Assembly (NCBI GenBank): GCA_017744285.1
Contig: JAGIBP010000001.1
Location: 1-64,000, forward strand
Direction: 5' to 3'
DNA length: 64,000 nucleotides
Source of the DNA: Variovorax sp.
GTDB taxonomy: Bacteria > Pseudomonadota > Gammaproteobacteria > Burkholderiales > Burkholderiaceae_C
The notes under the pieces: model-generated
The model's database searches: none
What the model was told of the DNA's origin: nothing
Seen by the model: the letters and a program-made list of their open reading frames with translations, nothing else
Part shown: positions 29,860 to 40,132 of the stretch, piece by piece
Layout: each line of letters begins with the position of its first letter
How positions within the stretch are numbered: the first letter of the stretch is position 1
Position numbers and translations under genes: made by a program

Positions 29860-31284
29860 ATGAAAGGCAAGTCCGAAAAGCCGGCGCACAGCGCCGAAGA
29901 GACGCGCGAAGCGCCCCAGTACTTGAGCGCCGATCAGCGGGCCGCCCAGGGCCGCAGACTGCGCGACAAGGTCCCCCGTGCGTCCCATGCCGGGTGGTCC
30001 GAGCCGCGAAACCGCCGCGACCCGCTGGAGATCCTCGTCGAATCGAACGAAGGGCGCATTCCGCAACTCGTGCCGATCCGATTCGGGCGGATGTCGGCCT
30101 CTCCGTTCGCGTTCTATCGGGGCGCGGCCTCGCTCATGGCGGCCGACCTCGCGACGACGCCCGTCAGCGGCCTGCGGGTGCAGGCGTGCGGCGACGCGCA
30201 CCTCATGAACTTCGGAGGCTTCGCCACGCCCGAGCGCAACGTCATCTTCGACGTGAACGACCTGGACGAGACCCTGCCCGCGCCGTTCGAGTGGGATCTG
30301 AAGCGGCTGGCGGCCAGCGTGGTCATTGCGGCCGAACACCTGATGTTCCCCAACAGCGACACGGCCCGGATCGCGGCGGACGTCGTCAAGGAGTATCGCG
30401 AGCGGATGTTCGACTACGCCGGCATGCGCGCACTGGACATCTGGTACGACCGGATCGACCTGCGCAAGTATTGCGACAGGGCGGGAGATCCGGCCGTCGT
30501 CGCGGATGCGCGCAAACGCCTGGCGGAGAGGATCGAGACGGAGCAGCGCAAGACCGTGGCCGATCACCTGTACCCGAAGCTGGTCTCCGACCAGGGCACG
30601 CTGCCTCGCATCAAGGACGACCCGCCCCTGATCTACCACCCGACCCTCGAAGAGGCGCCCGGCCTCCAGTCGGGCTACACCGAAGCCATTGCCCGGTACC
30701 GCGAGAGCCTGCCCGAGCATGTCCGGACGCTGTTCGACAGGTTCCACTTCATCGACCTCGCGGTCAAGGTGGTGGGGGTCGGAAGCGTCGGCACCATGTG
30801 CTCCGTCTGCCTCTTTCTTGCCGCCGACGGCGACCCGCTCTTCCTGCAGGTGAAGGAAGCCCGGGCATCGGTCCTCGAGCCCTATGCCGGGAAGAGCCTG
30901 CACCCCAACCATGGGCAGCGCGTGATCGCGGGCCAGCGTCTCATGCAGGCGGCAAGCGACGTGTTTCTCGGCTGGACACAGGGCATGAACGGACGGCACT
31001 TCTATATCCGGCAGCTTCGAGACATGAAGATGTCGGCCGTCATCGAAGACTGGGACGTGGGGCTCCTGCGCCAGTACGGGCGCATGTGCGCGCACGCCCT
31101 TGCGCGCGCGCATGCCCGCTCGGGCGACCCGGCAGCCATCGCCGGATACATGGGGTCCGGCCAGTCGTTCGAAGACGCCGTGGGCGAGTTCGCGACCGAA
31201 TACAGCCAACAGAACCGCAAGGACTATCGCGCGTTCCTCAAGGCAATCCGTTCAGGGAAGATCGACGTGATCGTCGAGGGTTGA
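29860..31284 (+). CDS. DUF2252 family protein
   Basis: A 474-residue cytoplasmic protein of the DUF2252 family, which I regard as distantly kinase-like. Characteristic segments are SPFAFYRGAASLMAADL, CGDAHLMNFGGFATPERNVIFDVNDLDE and LQVKEARASVLEPY. The GDAHxxNFG and DxNDLDE blocks resemble the catalytic and metal loops of aminoglycoside phosphotransferase-like folds. Function is unknown. AAGGAG precedes the ATG. The 3' end overlaps the converging patatin gene by 33 bp. Confidence 0.85.
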   Translation: MKGKSEKPAHSAEETREAPQYLSADQRAAQGRRLRDKVPRASHAGWSEPRNRRDPLEILVESNEGRIPQLVPIRFGRMSASPFAFYRGAASLMAADLATTPVSGLRVQACGDAHLMNFGGFATPERNVIFDVNDLDETLPAPFEWDLKRLAASVVIAAEHLMFPNSDTARIAADVVKEYRERMFDYAGMRALDIWYDRIDLRKYCDRAGDPAVVADARKRLAERIETEQRKTVADHLYPKLVSDQGTLPRIKDDPPLIYHPTLEEAPGLQSGYTEAIARYRESLPEHVRTLFDRFHFIDLAVKVVGVGSVGTMCSVCLFLAADGDPLFLQVKEARASVLEPYAGKSLHPNHGQRVIAGQRLMQAASDVFLGWTQGMNGRHFYIRQLRDMKMSAVIEDWDVGLLRQYGRMCAHALARAHARSGDPAAIAGYMGSGQSFEDAVGEFATEYSQQNRKDYRAFLKAIRSGKIDVIVEG

Positions 31285-32733
31285 CGGTTCCGGGCTCGTC
31301 CGTGGCCTGGAGGATGCACCGCCGCCTTCGGCCACGCCCTGGCGCAAGGCACGAAACGCGGGCGCTTCGCGCAGCAGGCGGCCGCCCAGTTCGCGCAGGC
31401 GATCGACAGCGTCATCCGGCAGGACGAAGCTCGTCGGCAGGTTCATGAAATAGTGCCGCTCCTCGGGGTCCGGGATGGACTCGAAGCTCACATCGATGGC
31501 GTCGAAGCGCAGTCTTGGCACCGAGGCCTCGGCCTGCGCCTTCGACATGCCGGCAAGCTGTCGTTCCGCCACTTCGAGCCGGCGCTTGTCGGCCCAGCGC
31601 TCGGCGATGTCCTTCAGGAGCTCGACCGACTCGGAGGAGAAATGGTCGATCGGCACGCTCGACGACTGGAACAGCTGCGACACGATGCCCGGCGCACGCG
31701 ATCGGCGATCCCATCCCGTGTCCGGCGCGGAGCGCGAGTTGACGACCACCACCACGATCCGGCGCAGCTGGTTCAATCCGATCTGCTGCTGGTAGGCACG
31801 GCTGGCTTCCAGTTCCTCGAATGCCTCCAGCAGTCCACGCAGGCCGAGGTTGTCCGAGACGCCGCCGTCGACCACATGGAGGTAGGGGCGGTTCCTGCTG
31901 TCTTGCAGGCTCGCCATGTCGCGGTAGCGCAGCAGCGCGCGCCCGGCGGGACGCGACGGGCTGTCGGTACGGGTGACGTCGCGCACCCACGCCGGCATGA
32001 TCGCGCCGCAGCTGCCTCCATAGTTGTAATAGGTGACCGGCGACAGCACCGCAGGCACGGCGGAAGACGTCGCCGCTGCACGCGCGAGCCGCACCTTGCC
32101 GACATCGGAACAGATCAGGTCGAAGTGATCCTGAGAGAACTGGAAGCGCGCGCCGGTCGAAAGATCGGTGCCCGTGACGGCGGTGATGGGCGTGGGCTTG
32201 TCCATCAGATCGTCGAACGTCGCGCCATGGAAGAGGATCTCGTCGTAGTAGTCGGCGGCCATTTCCGAACGGCCATAGAGGCCACTGCCGAGTGCGAACC
32301 AGTTGAGCGGGTTCAGCACACGCGAGGTCAGCGCGCCCTGCACATCCCGCTTCAGGAACCTGGATTCGTACTCGGTGAAGAGCTTCTCGCCGTACAGCGC
32401 GTAGGCCAGCGCGGTGAAGCTGCCACCCGAGACACCCGCGATGGCGTCGACCTCGTTGAGCAGGTTCACGTTCCTGCCGTCGACCTGGATGTTCGTGCGC
32501 CGGAGTTCTTCGAGCACCCCATATGAAAAGGCCGCCGCGCGCGTCCCGCCGCCGGAGAACGTGAGCAGGAACAGGGTGTCCGGGTCGTTCTTGGCGGCGT
32601 GCGTGTGCCTGATCCGGTTGCCGACGCGATAGCCGCCATCGAGGTCCACGTGGTCGATGCGCGGATTCACCGGCGCGAGCGCAGTGCATCCCCCGAGCGC
32701 CAGCACTGCCGGCAGGACGAATGCGCGCATCAT
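31252..32733 (-). CDS. Patatin-like phospholipase lipoprotein
   Basis: A 493-residue predicted outer-membrane or periplasmic lipoprotein with lipobox LALGGC. The patatin catalytic elements are FSGGGTRAAAFSYG (oxyanion loop), GVSGGSFTALA (Ser nucleophile) and VVDGGVSDNLGLRG (Asp of the dyad). It should hydrolyse acyl esters of phospholipids. It starts within the stop codon of the AraC gene, so the two form an operon. Confidence 0.9.
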   Translation of the reverse strand: MMRAFVLPAVLALGGCTALAPVNPRIDHVDLDGGYRVGNRIRHTHAAKNDPDTLFLLTFSGGGTRAAAFSYGVLEELRRTNIQVDGRNVNLLNEVDAIAGVSGGSFTALAYALYGEKLFTEYESRFLKRDVQGALTSRVLNPLNWFALGSGLYGRSEMAADYYDEILFHGATFDDLMDKPTPITAVTGTDLSTGARFQFSQDHFDLICSDVGKVRLARAAATSSAVPAVLSPVTYYNYGGSCGAIMPAWVRDVTRTDSPSRPAGRALLRYRDMASLQDSRNRPYLHVVDGGVSDNLGLRGLLEAFEELEASRAYQQQIGLNQLRRIVVVVVNSRSAPDTGWDRRSRAPGIVSQLFQSSSVPIDHFSSESVELLKDIAERWADKRRLEVAERQLAGMSKAQAEASVPRLRFDAIDVSFESIPDPEERHYFMNLPTSFVLPDDAVDRLRELGGRLLREAPAFRALRQGVAEGGGASSRPRTSPEPSTLDDHVDLP

Positions 32734-33821
32734 TCTGCGGCAGGCGGCACTCCGGCCACCACCCGGGGGGACCGCAGGGTCGCCGGGTCTTGACGTCGTG
32801 CGACCCATTGCGACGGCGTCATTCCGAAGCGTCTGCGGAACCAGCGGGAGAACTCGGCGCCCGACGCGAAGCCCAGCATGTGCCCCACCAGATAGAGCGT
32901 CCGCACGCCGCCCCCGAGGTACGTCTCGGCCAGTTCGGCCCGCACGTCGTCGATGATCGTCGTGACACTCGCGCCGGCCGCGGCAAGGTGCCGGTTCAGT
33001 GTCCGTCGATGCGTGCCGAGCTGCTCCGCGACGCATCCGACCGAGCAGCCGCCATTGGGTATCAGCCTGCGCACCACCCCACGCACCCGGTCGAGTGGCT
33101 CGTCGCGTGATGCAAAGAGATCCTGATCGAGCCTGCGCTTGAGGGCCCGGCCGACGTCGGGGTCCGCCGATTCGATCGGAACGTCCAGATCCCGGCTGCG
33201 GCACACGATCGCATTGAACGGGTGCCCGAAGTCGATCGCGGCGCCGAGCAGCCGCTTGTGGACGTCCATGCCCTGGGGATGCCCGTGCCTGAAGCAGACG
33301 CTGACTGGATCGAAGCTGCCTCTTGCCAGCGCCCTCAACGCCTGCAGGGTGACGCCGGCCGCCATCTCGATCCCTTGGCGAGCGCCCTTCGGCTTTCGAA
33401 GCTGCAGTTCGAGAAGGATCATCGTGAACTCGCCCATGTCGTCGAGCGTCAACACCAGGCCTTCGTTCTGCACGCAGATGTAGCGCGCCAGCGACTCCAG
33501 GGCCGCACGCAACGTCGGTTCCTCGCGCAGCACCGCGGCGAGGACGCCGAGGTCGCCGATCCTCCGCGTCTCGGAAAGCAGCAGTCCGAAGGCCTCCTGG
33601 CCTGAGCGGCGGGCCGACTCCTCCAGCAAGGCCGCCGCCGAATCGACACTGATCAGCACCTCGGGGTTCGCAAGCACGTCGGGCGGCAGGTTGAATGCCT
33701 CGAGCATGCTCAGCGGATCGAGCCCCAACGAGCGGGCGAGCGCCCCATAGCCTTTCAGCATGAAGCCGCGCGTCAAGCGACCGGGCGAGGCCTCCCGGTC
33801 ATGCGGAGCGGCAATATTCAT
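32730..33821 (-). CDS. AraC-family regulator
   Basis: A 363-residue regulator with an N-terminal ligand-binding domain of the AraC_N/OruR class (GYGALARSLGLDPLSMLEAFNLP; LARYICVQNEGLVLTLDD) and a C-terminal AraC HTH (CSVGCVAEQLGTHRRTLNRHLAAAG; LVGHMLGFASGAEFSRWFRRRFGMTPSQW). Regulators of this build often sense fatty acids or aromatic acids. It is translationally coupled to the patatin lipase, so a fatty-acid signal is plausible but unproven. Confidence 0.88.
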   Translation of the reverse strand: MNIAAPHDREASPGRLTRGFMLKGYGALARSLGLDPLSMLEAFNLPPDVLANPEVLISVDSAAALLEESARRSGQEAFGLLLSETRRIGDLGVLAAVLREEPTLRAALESLARYICVQNEGLVLTLDDMGEFTMILLELQLRKPKGARQGIEMAAGVTLQALRALARGSFDPVSVCFRHGHPQGMDVHKRLLGAAIDFGHPFNAIVCRSRDLDVPIESADPDVGRALKRRLDQDLFASRDEPLDRVRGVVRRLIPNGGCSVGCVAEQLGTHRRTLNRHLAAAGASVTTIIDDVRAELAETYLGGGVRTLYLVGHMLGFASGAEFSRWFRRRFGMTPSQWVARRQDPATLRSPRVVAGVPPAAE

Positions 33822-33880
33822 GTGGACTCCATCACCGTGCCTAGAGGACTGCCACTGTAGGAAGCGCGCTCGGGCGCGGC

Positions 33881-33894
33881 ATGACGCAGATCAA
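33881..33894 (-). promoter_or_regulatory. Fnr-type box before the araC-patatin operon
   Basis: ATGACGCAGATCAA, 8 of 10. TACAGT sits at the minus-strand -10 position expected for a box at -41.5. Confidence 0.55.
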
Positions 33895-33917
33895 TCGAGC
33901 GTGGACACGTTCGGAAC

Positions 33918-33931
33918 TTGCGCTGCGTCAA
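33918..33931 (+). promoter_or_regulatory. Fnr/Dnr-like box before the ArsC-like gene
   Basis: TTGCGCTGCGTCAA (TTG-N8-CAA, near-palindromic). TAGCAT at 33953-33958 is the -10 expected for a box at -41.5. Confidence 0.45.
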
Positions 33932-33999
33932 CCCGAAGGCAGGGCCCGCGCCTAGCATCGACCGGCCGACCCCACACACGAACGAAGAGGCAACCGATC

Positions 34000-34518
34000 A
34001 TGGCGGCGCAAGGTCAAGGTTCAGATCCGCAACGCTTCGTGGTGTTCTTTGTGTCGCAGCGATGTTCCTTGCGAAGCGTGCTCGCCGAAGCATGCCTGGC
34101 GCATCTTTGCGAAAAACGCTTCGCTGCCTATGCATGCGGCAATCCGCGACGCCTCGAGCGCGACATTCATCCTGCCGCCGTCGGCGCCCTCGCACATGCA
34201 GGCATCGCTGTTCGCGCGCAGCCGCGCCGGAACTGGAACGACCTGTCCGGCCCGGGCGCACGCAAGGCAGATTTCGTGATCACGCTGGACGAAGACACGC
34301 TGGCCAGACAGCCAAGATGGCCGGGCCAACCCAACTCAGCGTTGTGGGCATTGCCGGACATCGCGCAGATCCAGGACCCCGAGGCGCTCGCCCATGCGTC
34401 GATCCAGACCCTGTATGTCCTTCGGCGCAGGCTGGAGCTGCTGATCAACCTGCCGCTGCGCCATGCCGACAGGGCGGCCTTCCAGATGGATGTGCGCGAC
34501 CTGGCCTTCATGACCTAG
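34000..34518 (+). CDS. ArsC/low-molecular-weight phosphatase-like protein with degenerate active site
   Basis: A 172-residue protein resembling thioredoxin-coupled arsenate reductases and low-molecular-weight tyrosine phosphatases. VVFFVSQRCSLRSVLAEA aligns with the CX5R loop (FLCTGNSARSQMAEA), but Ser19 replaces the catalytic Cys; Arg25 remains and a Cys is present three positions later (Cys22). The second redox cysteine region reads VITLDED, without Cys. Arsenate reduction is therefore unlikely. A regulatory or structural role is possible. It lies in the Fnr-box island and is not linked to arsR or acr3. Confidence 0.7.
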   Translation: MAAQGQGSDPQRFVVFFVSQRCSLRSVLAEACLAHLCEKRFAAYACGNPRRLERDIHPAAVGALAHAGIAVRAQPRRNWNDLSGPGARKADFVITLDEDTLARQPRWPGQPNSALWALPDIAQIQDPEALAHASIQTLYVLRRRLELLINLPLRHADRAAFQMDVRDLAFMT

Positions 34519-34547
34519 GCGAAGCCAGGATGCAGGCCGGCCTTTCA

Positions 34548-34561
34548 TTGATGCGCGTCAA
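34548..34561 (+). promoter_or_regulatory. Fnr-type box before the 194-aa gene and USP
   Basis: TTGATGCGCGTCAA, 9 of 10. GATGAT occupies the -10 position for a box at -41.5. Confidence 0.6.
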
Positions 34562-34642
34562 TTCGCGTCCGGCAGCGGGCCGGATGATGGTGTCGACGTG
34601 GCGCGACGCCGCGCGGACGTCTCTTCCCACCGAGAGCCCGAC

Positions 34643-35227
34643 ATGCAGATCCTGAGCCGACTCTTTCACGAGACCAGCGCCGAGAGCGAGCGGTGCGACG
34701 ACGAGATCGACGCGTTGGTCATGCGTGTGCTTCGCATCAACCCCTGCTTGCGTCGCGCGCACGGGTACGAGGAGCGCCTGAGGTCGGCGTTGGCCTGGTC
34801 CGCGAGCCCTGTCGGTGAAGCCGCAAGCCCGCTGGCCCCGTCCCGTGCCGCGTCGCGCACACGGGCCGTCGAACGCCTCGTCGACCAGTTGGCACTCGAG
34901 GCGCTGCGATCGATCGCGAAGGAAGCCGACGGGCGCCACATGCTCGAATGCGAGCGTGCGCTGCTGGCCAGCCGGATCGAGATCCTGCAACGCCTGGGCG
35001 TCGGCACGAACCCGGCGGCTGGCGCCGGACCGCGGGACGCCGCCGAGCAGGCCCGGATCACCGCGCGCCTTGACAGGAGCGACCTCGAACTGCGCGGCCT
35101 CGGTTTGCTCTCCGATGCGTTCGACGAGCAACTCGCTCGCTTCTGCGACGTGCTTTTCCGGCCCGGCGCGCACCTCGACGCCGCCGCGCCGCACATGCAG
35201 TTCCGCCACACAGCCCGGCATGCCTGA
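34643..35227 (+). CDS. Hypothetical protein of the stress island (194 aa)
   Basis: Soluble, mostly helical protein. Noticeable segments are CDDEIDALVMRVLRINPCLRRAHGYEERL and VERLVDQLALEALRSIAKEADGRHMLECERALL (each given in part elsewhere). No signal peptide, metal motif or recognised domain. The ATG at 34643 is favoured over 34598, whose extension lies too close to the inferred start point. It is followed after 19 bp by a universal stress protein gene and probably cotranscribed. I cannot assign a function. Confidence 0.6.
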   Translation: MQILSRLFHETSAESERCDDEIDALVMRVLRINPCLRRAHGYEERLRSALAWSASPVGEAASPLAPSRAASRTRAVERLVDQLALEALRSIAKEADGRHMLECERALLASRIEILQRLGVGTNPAAGAGPRDAAEQARITARLDRSDLELRGLGLLSDAFDEQLARFCDVLFRPGAHLDAAAPHMQFRHTARHA

Positions 35228-35246
35228 TTCTTCCAAGGAGCTTTCC

Positions 35247-35780
35247 ATGTACCAGAACATCCTCGTCCCAGTGGACGGCAGCGCCACCTCGATGCGGGGC
35301 CTGGATCAGGCCATCGCGATGGCACGACTGACCAATGGCCGCATCCGCCTGATGCACATCGTCGACGAGCTGTCCTTCGCGCTCGCGACGGATGCCTACG
35401 CGGGCTATGTCGGCGACTGGCTCAGCGTGCTGCGCGCGAACGGCGCCAGGCTCTTGCAGGAATGCCTGCAGAAGGTCGAGGCCGCCGACATCTCGGTGGA
35501 CACCGTGCTGCGCGACAACCTCGACGGCTCGGTCCACGAGCTCGTGACGAAGGAGGCCGCGACCTGGCCGGCCGACCTGATCGTGCTGGGCACCCATGGC
35601 CGCCGCGGGGCCAAGCGCCTCTTCCTCGGGAGCAGCGCCGAGAACATCCTGCGCACCGCACCCGTTCCGGTCCTGCTGGTGCGGGCGCCAGAAGACGCCG
35701 CTCCGGACGAAACCCAGGCCATGGCCGGACGCAAGCCGCTGCGCGTCCACCTGCCCAGCGGCGCGCTCTCGATCGAGTGA
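35247..35780 (+). CDS. Universal stress protein (single domain)
   Basis: A 177-residue UspA-family protein. YQNILVPVDGS starts the fold, and GTHGRRGAKRLFLGSSAENILRTAPVPVLLV holds the ATP-binding motif G-2x-G-9x-G(S/T). Binding of ATP is expected. A 25-residue tail follows the domain. AAGGAG lies before the ATG. It is the second gene of an Fnr-box transcript. Confidence 0.92.
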   Translation: MYQNILVPVDGSATSMRGLDQAIAMARLTNGRIRLMHIVDELSFALATDAYAGYVGDWLSVLRANGARLLQECLQKVEAADISVDTVLRDNLDGSVHELVTKEAATWPADLIVLGTHGRRGAKRLFLGSSAENILRTAPVPVLLVRAPEDAAPDETQAMAGRKPLRVHLPSGALSIE

Positions 35781-35781
35781 G

Positions 35782-35805
35782 ACGCATCGCCTGAAGGCGA
35801 TGCGT
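35782..35805. terminator. Bidirectional hairpin between USP and ABC-transporter genes
   Basis: ACGCATCGCC, loop TGAA, GGCGATGCGT: a perfect 10-bp stem with tetraloop between two converging genes. It has no T-tract. Confidence 0.65.
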
Positions 35806-35817
35806 CCGTCGCAGTGA

Positions 35818-36499
35818 TCACACGGGATCGAGCAGCCGTCCGTCGACCACCTGCACGATGCGGTCGCATCGCTGGGCCAGCGTCGCGTTGTGCGTGACGA
35901 AAAGCACCGCCATGCCCTCCTTCCGATTGGCCTCGTGCAGGAGCGCGAACACGGCATCGGCGGACTTCGTATCAAGATTCCCGGTCGGCTCGTCCGCCAG
36001 CAGAAGCCGCGGACTCATCGCCAGTGCACGTGCCACCGCCACCCGCTGCTGCTGACCTCCGCTGAGGTTGGTCGCGAGGTTGCCGCGCCATCTGGAAAGG
36101 CCGACGCTGTCCAGCAGCTCGCTCGCGCGGTCGGACATGCGCTGATCGGCGAAGCCCGCGCCGCCGATCATCGGCATCATCACGTTCTCAAGGGCCGTGA
36201 AGCCCGAAAGCAGGTTGTGGTACTGGAAGACGAACCCGATGCTGTGCCCGCGCAGGCGCGTCATCGCATGGTCGTCGAGGCCCACGGTCTCCTCGCCGCA
36301 GATGCGCAGCGAACCGGCGGTCGGCCGGTCGAGCAGGCCGATGATGTTCAGCAGCGTGCTCTTGCCGGAGCCGGACGGCCCCATCACCGCGCAGAACTCG
36401 CCGCGCACCAGGTCCAGGTCGATGCCGTGCAGCACCTCGGTCTCGATCGGCAGGCCCACGTTGAAGGCCTTGCGCACGCCGCGCATCCTGACGACCGGC

Positions 36500-36507
<8 letters not shown>
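35818..36507 (-). CDS. MacB/LolD-type ABC transporter ATPase
   Basis: A 229-residue ATPase with Walker [11 protein letters not shown]-loop [15 protein letters not shown], signature LSGGQQQR and Walker [13 protein letters not shown]. This subclass energises MacB/FtsX-type permeases that export peptides, lipids or macrolides. It overlaps the permease gene by 8 bp; with the upstream membrane-fusion gene it forms a three-gene efflux operon. Confidence 0.93.
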
Positions 36508-37735
<1,228 letters not shown>

Positions 37736-37748
37736 GGCTGGCGGCCCC

Positions 37749-39062
37749 TCACGCGCCCACCTCGGCACGCACGCGAGGCCGCAGGCGCGAGCCCTCGGCG
37801 ATGTCCGGTGTCGACGCCGGCACGACCAGGTCGCCCGGCCGCAGGCCCTCGAGTACCTCGCTGAGACCGCCCCCGTGCAGGCCAAGCTTCACGCTCTGGC
37901 GCCTGGCATGGTGGCCATCGACTTTCAGCACCCATGGCTGGCCGCGGTCGGCATCGCGCACCGCATCGGTCGCCAGGAGCAAGGCCTGGCTGCGGAATCC
38001 CGTGCGGATCTGCACCGACACGGTCATGTCCTGGCGCAGGTAGGCCGGTGGGCGCGGGACGTTCAGCTTCACCTCGACCGAGCCGCGCTGCACGTCCACG
38101 CCCGGGTTGATGTAGGCGACCTCGGCGCCGAAGCGCTGGTCGGCGTAGGCGTCGGCCGACGCGACGGCTTGCTGGCCCATCAGGAGCAGCGCCAGGTTCT
38201 TCTCGTCGATCTGAACCACGAGTTGCGTCTCGCCGGACGGCGACAGCACCATGAGCGGCTTGCCGGGCTGCACGATGTCGCCGGGTTCCACGGAACGGTC
38301 GATCAGCGTGCCGGCCACGGGCGCCTTGATGGTCGTGTACTTCAGGCGCGAATGGGCGGCCGCGGCAGCCGCATGCGCCTCGGCGAGCGCCGTGGTCGCC
38401 ACGGCATGATCGCTGCCGCCCGGCTGCGCGCTGGCGAGCTGCTTGCGGGCCGAGCGCACCAGGGCGTCGCCGAGGTCCACGGACTTCCTCAGATCGTCCA
38501 GCGCGGCCTGGCCGATGAAGCCCTGCTCGCGCAGCGCCACGTTTCTGCGCCACTGCGCCCGGGCGTTCTCCGCACCGATCTCGGCCTGCCGCAAGGCCTG
38601 CGCGGCGACCGGCTCCTGCACCTCGCGAACCAGCCTGAGACGCGCCTCGGCCTGCTGCACGGCCGCGTCGGCCTGGGCCGCGGCGGCGACCCATTCGGCA
38701 TCGACCAGCTGGATGAGCACCTGCCCCGCGGCCACCTCCTGCCCCTCCTCCACCGGCACCGCCTTCACCTCGCCGGCGAGTTGCGCACCGATGCTCACCC
38801 GGTGAGGCGCCTCGACGTGCCCGCTGGCCACCACCGATTGGACGAGGTCGCCGCGCACCACGGACGTGACCGCGACCGGGGGCCCCCAGAGGAGCCGCGG
38901 TGCGAACACGATGGCCAGCGCGAACAGCGCCGCGACGCCCAGCACCGCGGCGGCATGGCGCCGCAGCTTCTGGATGAAGCCCGCTTCCGGCGCCCGCGGC
39001 GCCACCGTCCGCACGGCGAGGTCGCCGGGATGCACATCGGTGGACGAGGGATCCAGTTTCAT
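37749..39062 (-). CDS. HlyD/MacA-family membrane fusion protein
   Basis: A 437-residue periplasmic adaptor with one N-terminal membrane helix (HAAAVLGVAALFALAIVFAP), biotinyl-lipoyl halves (GHVEAPHRVSIGAQLAGEV and TIKAPVAGTLIDRSVEPGD), a central coiled coil rich in Ala/Arg and a beta-barrel domain. The N-terminal 25 residues before the helix are longer than usual. The ATG at 39062 fits the family. No outer-membrane TolC gene is adjacent. An Fnr-type box precedes the operon. Confidence 0.9.
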   Translation of the reverse strand: MKLDPSSTDVHPGDLAVRTVAPRAPEAGFIQKLRRHAAAVLGVAALFALAIVFAPRLLWGPPVAVTSVVRGDLVQSVVASGHVEAPHRVSIGAQLAGEVKAVPVEEGQEVAAGQVLIQLVDAEWVAAAAQADAAVQQAEARLRLVREVQEPVAAQALRQAEIGAENARAQWRRNVALREQGFIGQAALDDLRKSVDLGDALVRSARKQLASAQPGGSDHAVATTALAEAHAAAAAAHSRLKYTTIKAPVAGTLIDRSVEPGDIVQPGKPLMVLSPSGETQLVVQIDEKNLALLLMGQQAVASADAYADQRFGAEVAYINPGVDVQRGSVEVKLNVPRPPAYLRQDMTVSVQIRTGFRSQALLLATDAVRDADRGQPWVLKVDGHHARRQSVKLGLHGGGLSEVLEGLRPGDLVVPASTPDIAEGSRLRPRVRAEVGA

Positions 39063-39121
39063 GCTGCGGCTGCACATCGAACGAACAAGCAGCCACTCTA
39101 GGAGGCACGCACCGGTCCGGC

Positions 39122-39135
39122 ATGATGCAGATCAA
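39122..39135 (-). promoter_or_regulatory. Fnr-type box before the efflux operon
   Basis: ATGATGCAGATCAA, 9 of 10. TAGAGT is the minus-strand -10 for a box at -41.5. Confidence 0.6.
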
Positions 39136-39180
39136 GCGAACGGCACCGGGATCCGCAGCCCGCGCGACACGCATCGCTTC

Positions 39181-39194
39181 TTGCGCCACATCAA
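39181..39194 (+). promoter_or_regulatory. Fnr-type box before the tandem USP gene
   Basis: TTGCGCCACATCAA, 8 of 10. CATACT at 39217-39222 is the -10 for a box at -41.5. Confidence 0.5.
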
Positions 39195-39272
39195 GCGGCT
39201 CGGTGGATGCGCTGCCCATACTGCATCTTTCGCACCGAGCGTTGCTCGACGCCATCGAATCGGGGAAAGATC

Positions 39273-40100
39273 ATGAGCACCTTTCAATCCCTTCTCGTGC
39301 ACCTGGACGGCACTGCGCGCGCCGCCACGCGCCTGGACTGGGCGCTGCAGCTTGCGATGCCCTGGCATGCGCGCGTGAGCGCGCTGTTCGCCGTCGAGCG
39401 AAGCCATCTCCCGTTGCTGCCCGTGGGCCCCGGCATTCCGCCGCTGCCGCCGGACATCAGGATGGAGGCCGACCACCGCCGGCAGGCACTGGCCGTCTAC
39501 GACCAGTCCTGCGTGCTGTCGGGCCAGCCCTGCGAATGGCTCGACTCGGACGGGGCGCCGGTGATCGAGACCTTCACGCAGCGGGCGCTCCTTGCCGATC
39601 TTCTCTTCCTCGGGCAAGGAGATCCGAACGACCGCGAGAGCGCCGACGTGCCGGGCGATTTCGTCGAGTCCGTCATCATCGGCAGCGGGCGTCCCGCATT
39701 GGTCGTTCCCCATGCGGGCGAGTTCGCCCGCTCGGCGGACATCGTCTTGCTGGCATGGAAGCCCACGCGCGAGTGCGCCCGGGCGCTCGCGGCGGCCATT
39801 CCCTTCTTGCAGGGCGGACATCACATCCATCTCGTCGAAGAAGATGGCGACGCGCTGCAGCCCGTCCCCGTGAAGGTCCGAGACTACCTCCATCTCCATG
39901 GCATCGATCGCGTGCACGAGCACGCGCGCATCGCCCAGCAAGATGCCGGAGAGCAGCTCCTGTCGATCGCATCCGACTGCGACGCCGACCTCCTGGTCAT
40001 GGGGTGCTACGGACACAGCCGTGCGCGTGAACTGCTGCTCGGGGGCGCCACGCGGACCATCCTCGATTCGATGACGCTCCCCGTGCTCATGGCGCACTGA
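39273..40100 (+). CDS. Tandem-domain universal stress protein
   Basis: A 275-residue protein with two UspA-like halves. The first (FQSLLVHLDGTARAATRLDWALQLA) is degenerate at its nucleotide loop; the second keeps LLVMGCYGHSRARELLLGGATRTILDSMTLPVLMAH (given here by its halves: MGCYGHSRARELLLGG, TRTILDSMTLPVLM), a good ATP-binding motif. This build is common in proteins induced at low oxygen. It heads a plus-strand group with the CBS protein and hibernation factor. Confidence 0.9.
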   Translation: MSTFQSLLVHLDGTARAATRLDWALQLAMPWHARVSALFAVERSHLPLLPVGPGIPPLPPDIRMEADHRRQALAVYDQSCVLSGQPCEWLDSDGAPVIETFTQRALLADLLFLGQGDPNDRESADVPGDFVESVIIGSGRPALVVPHAGEFARSADIVLLAWKPTRECARALAAAIPFLQGGHHIHLVEEDGDALQPVPVKVRDYLHLHGIDRVHEHARIAQQDAGEQLLSIASDCDADLLVMGCYGHSRARELLLGGATRTILDSMTLPVLMAH

Positions 40101-40132
40101 ACGAAAGCGTGCGCGGCGTAGAAGGATCTGCC

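Noticed and set aside
34000-34518. Functional arsenate reductase
   Set aside because: Catalytic and resolving cysteines are absent and no other ars gene is near.
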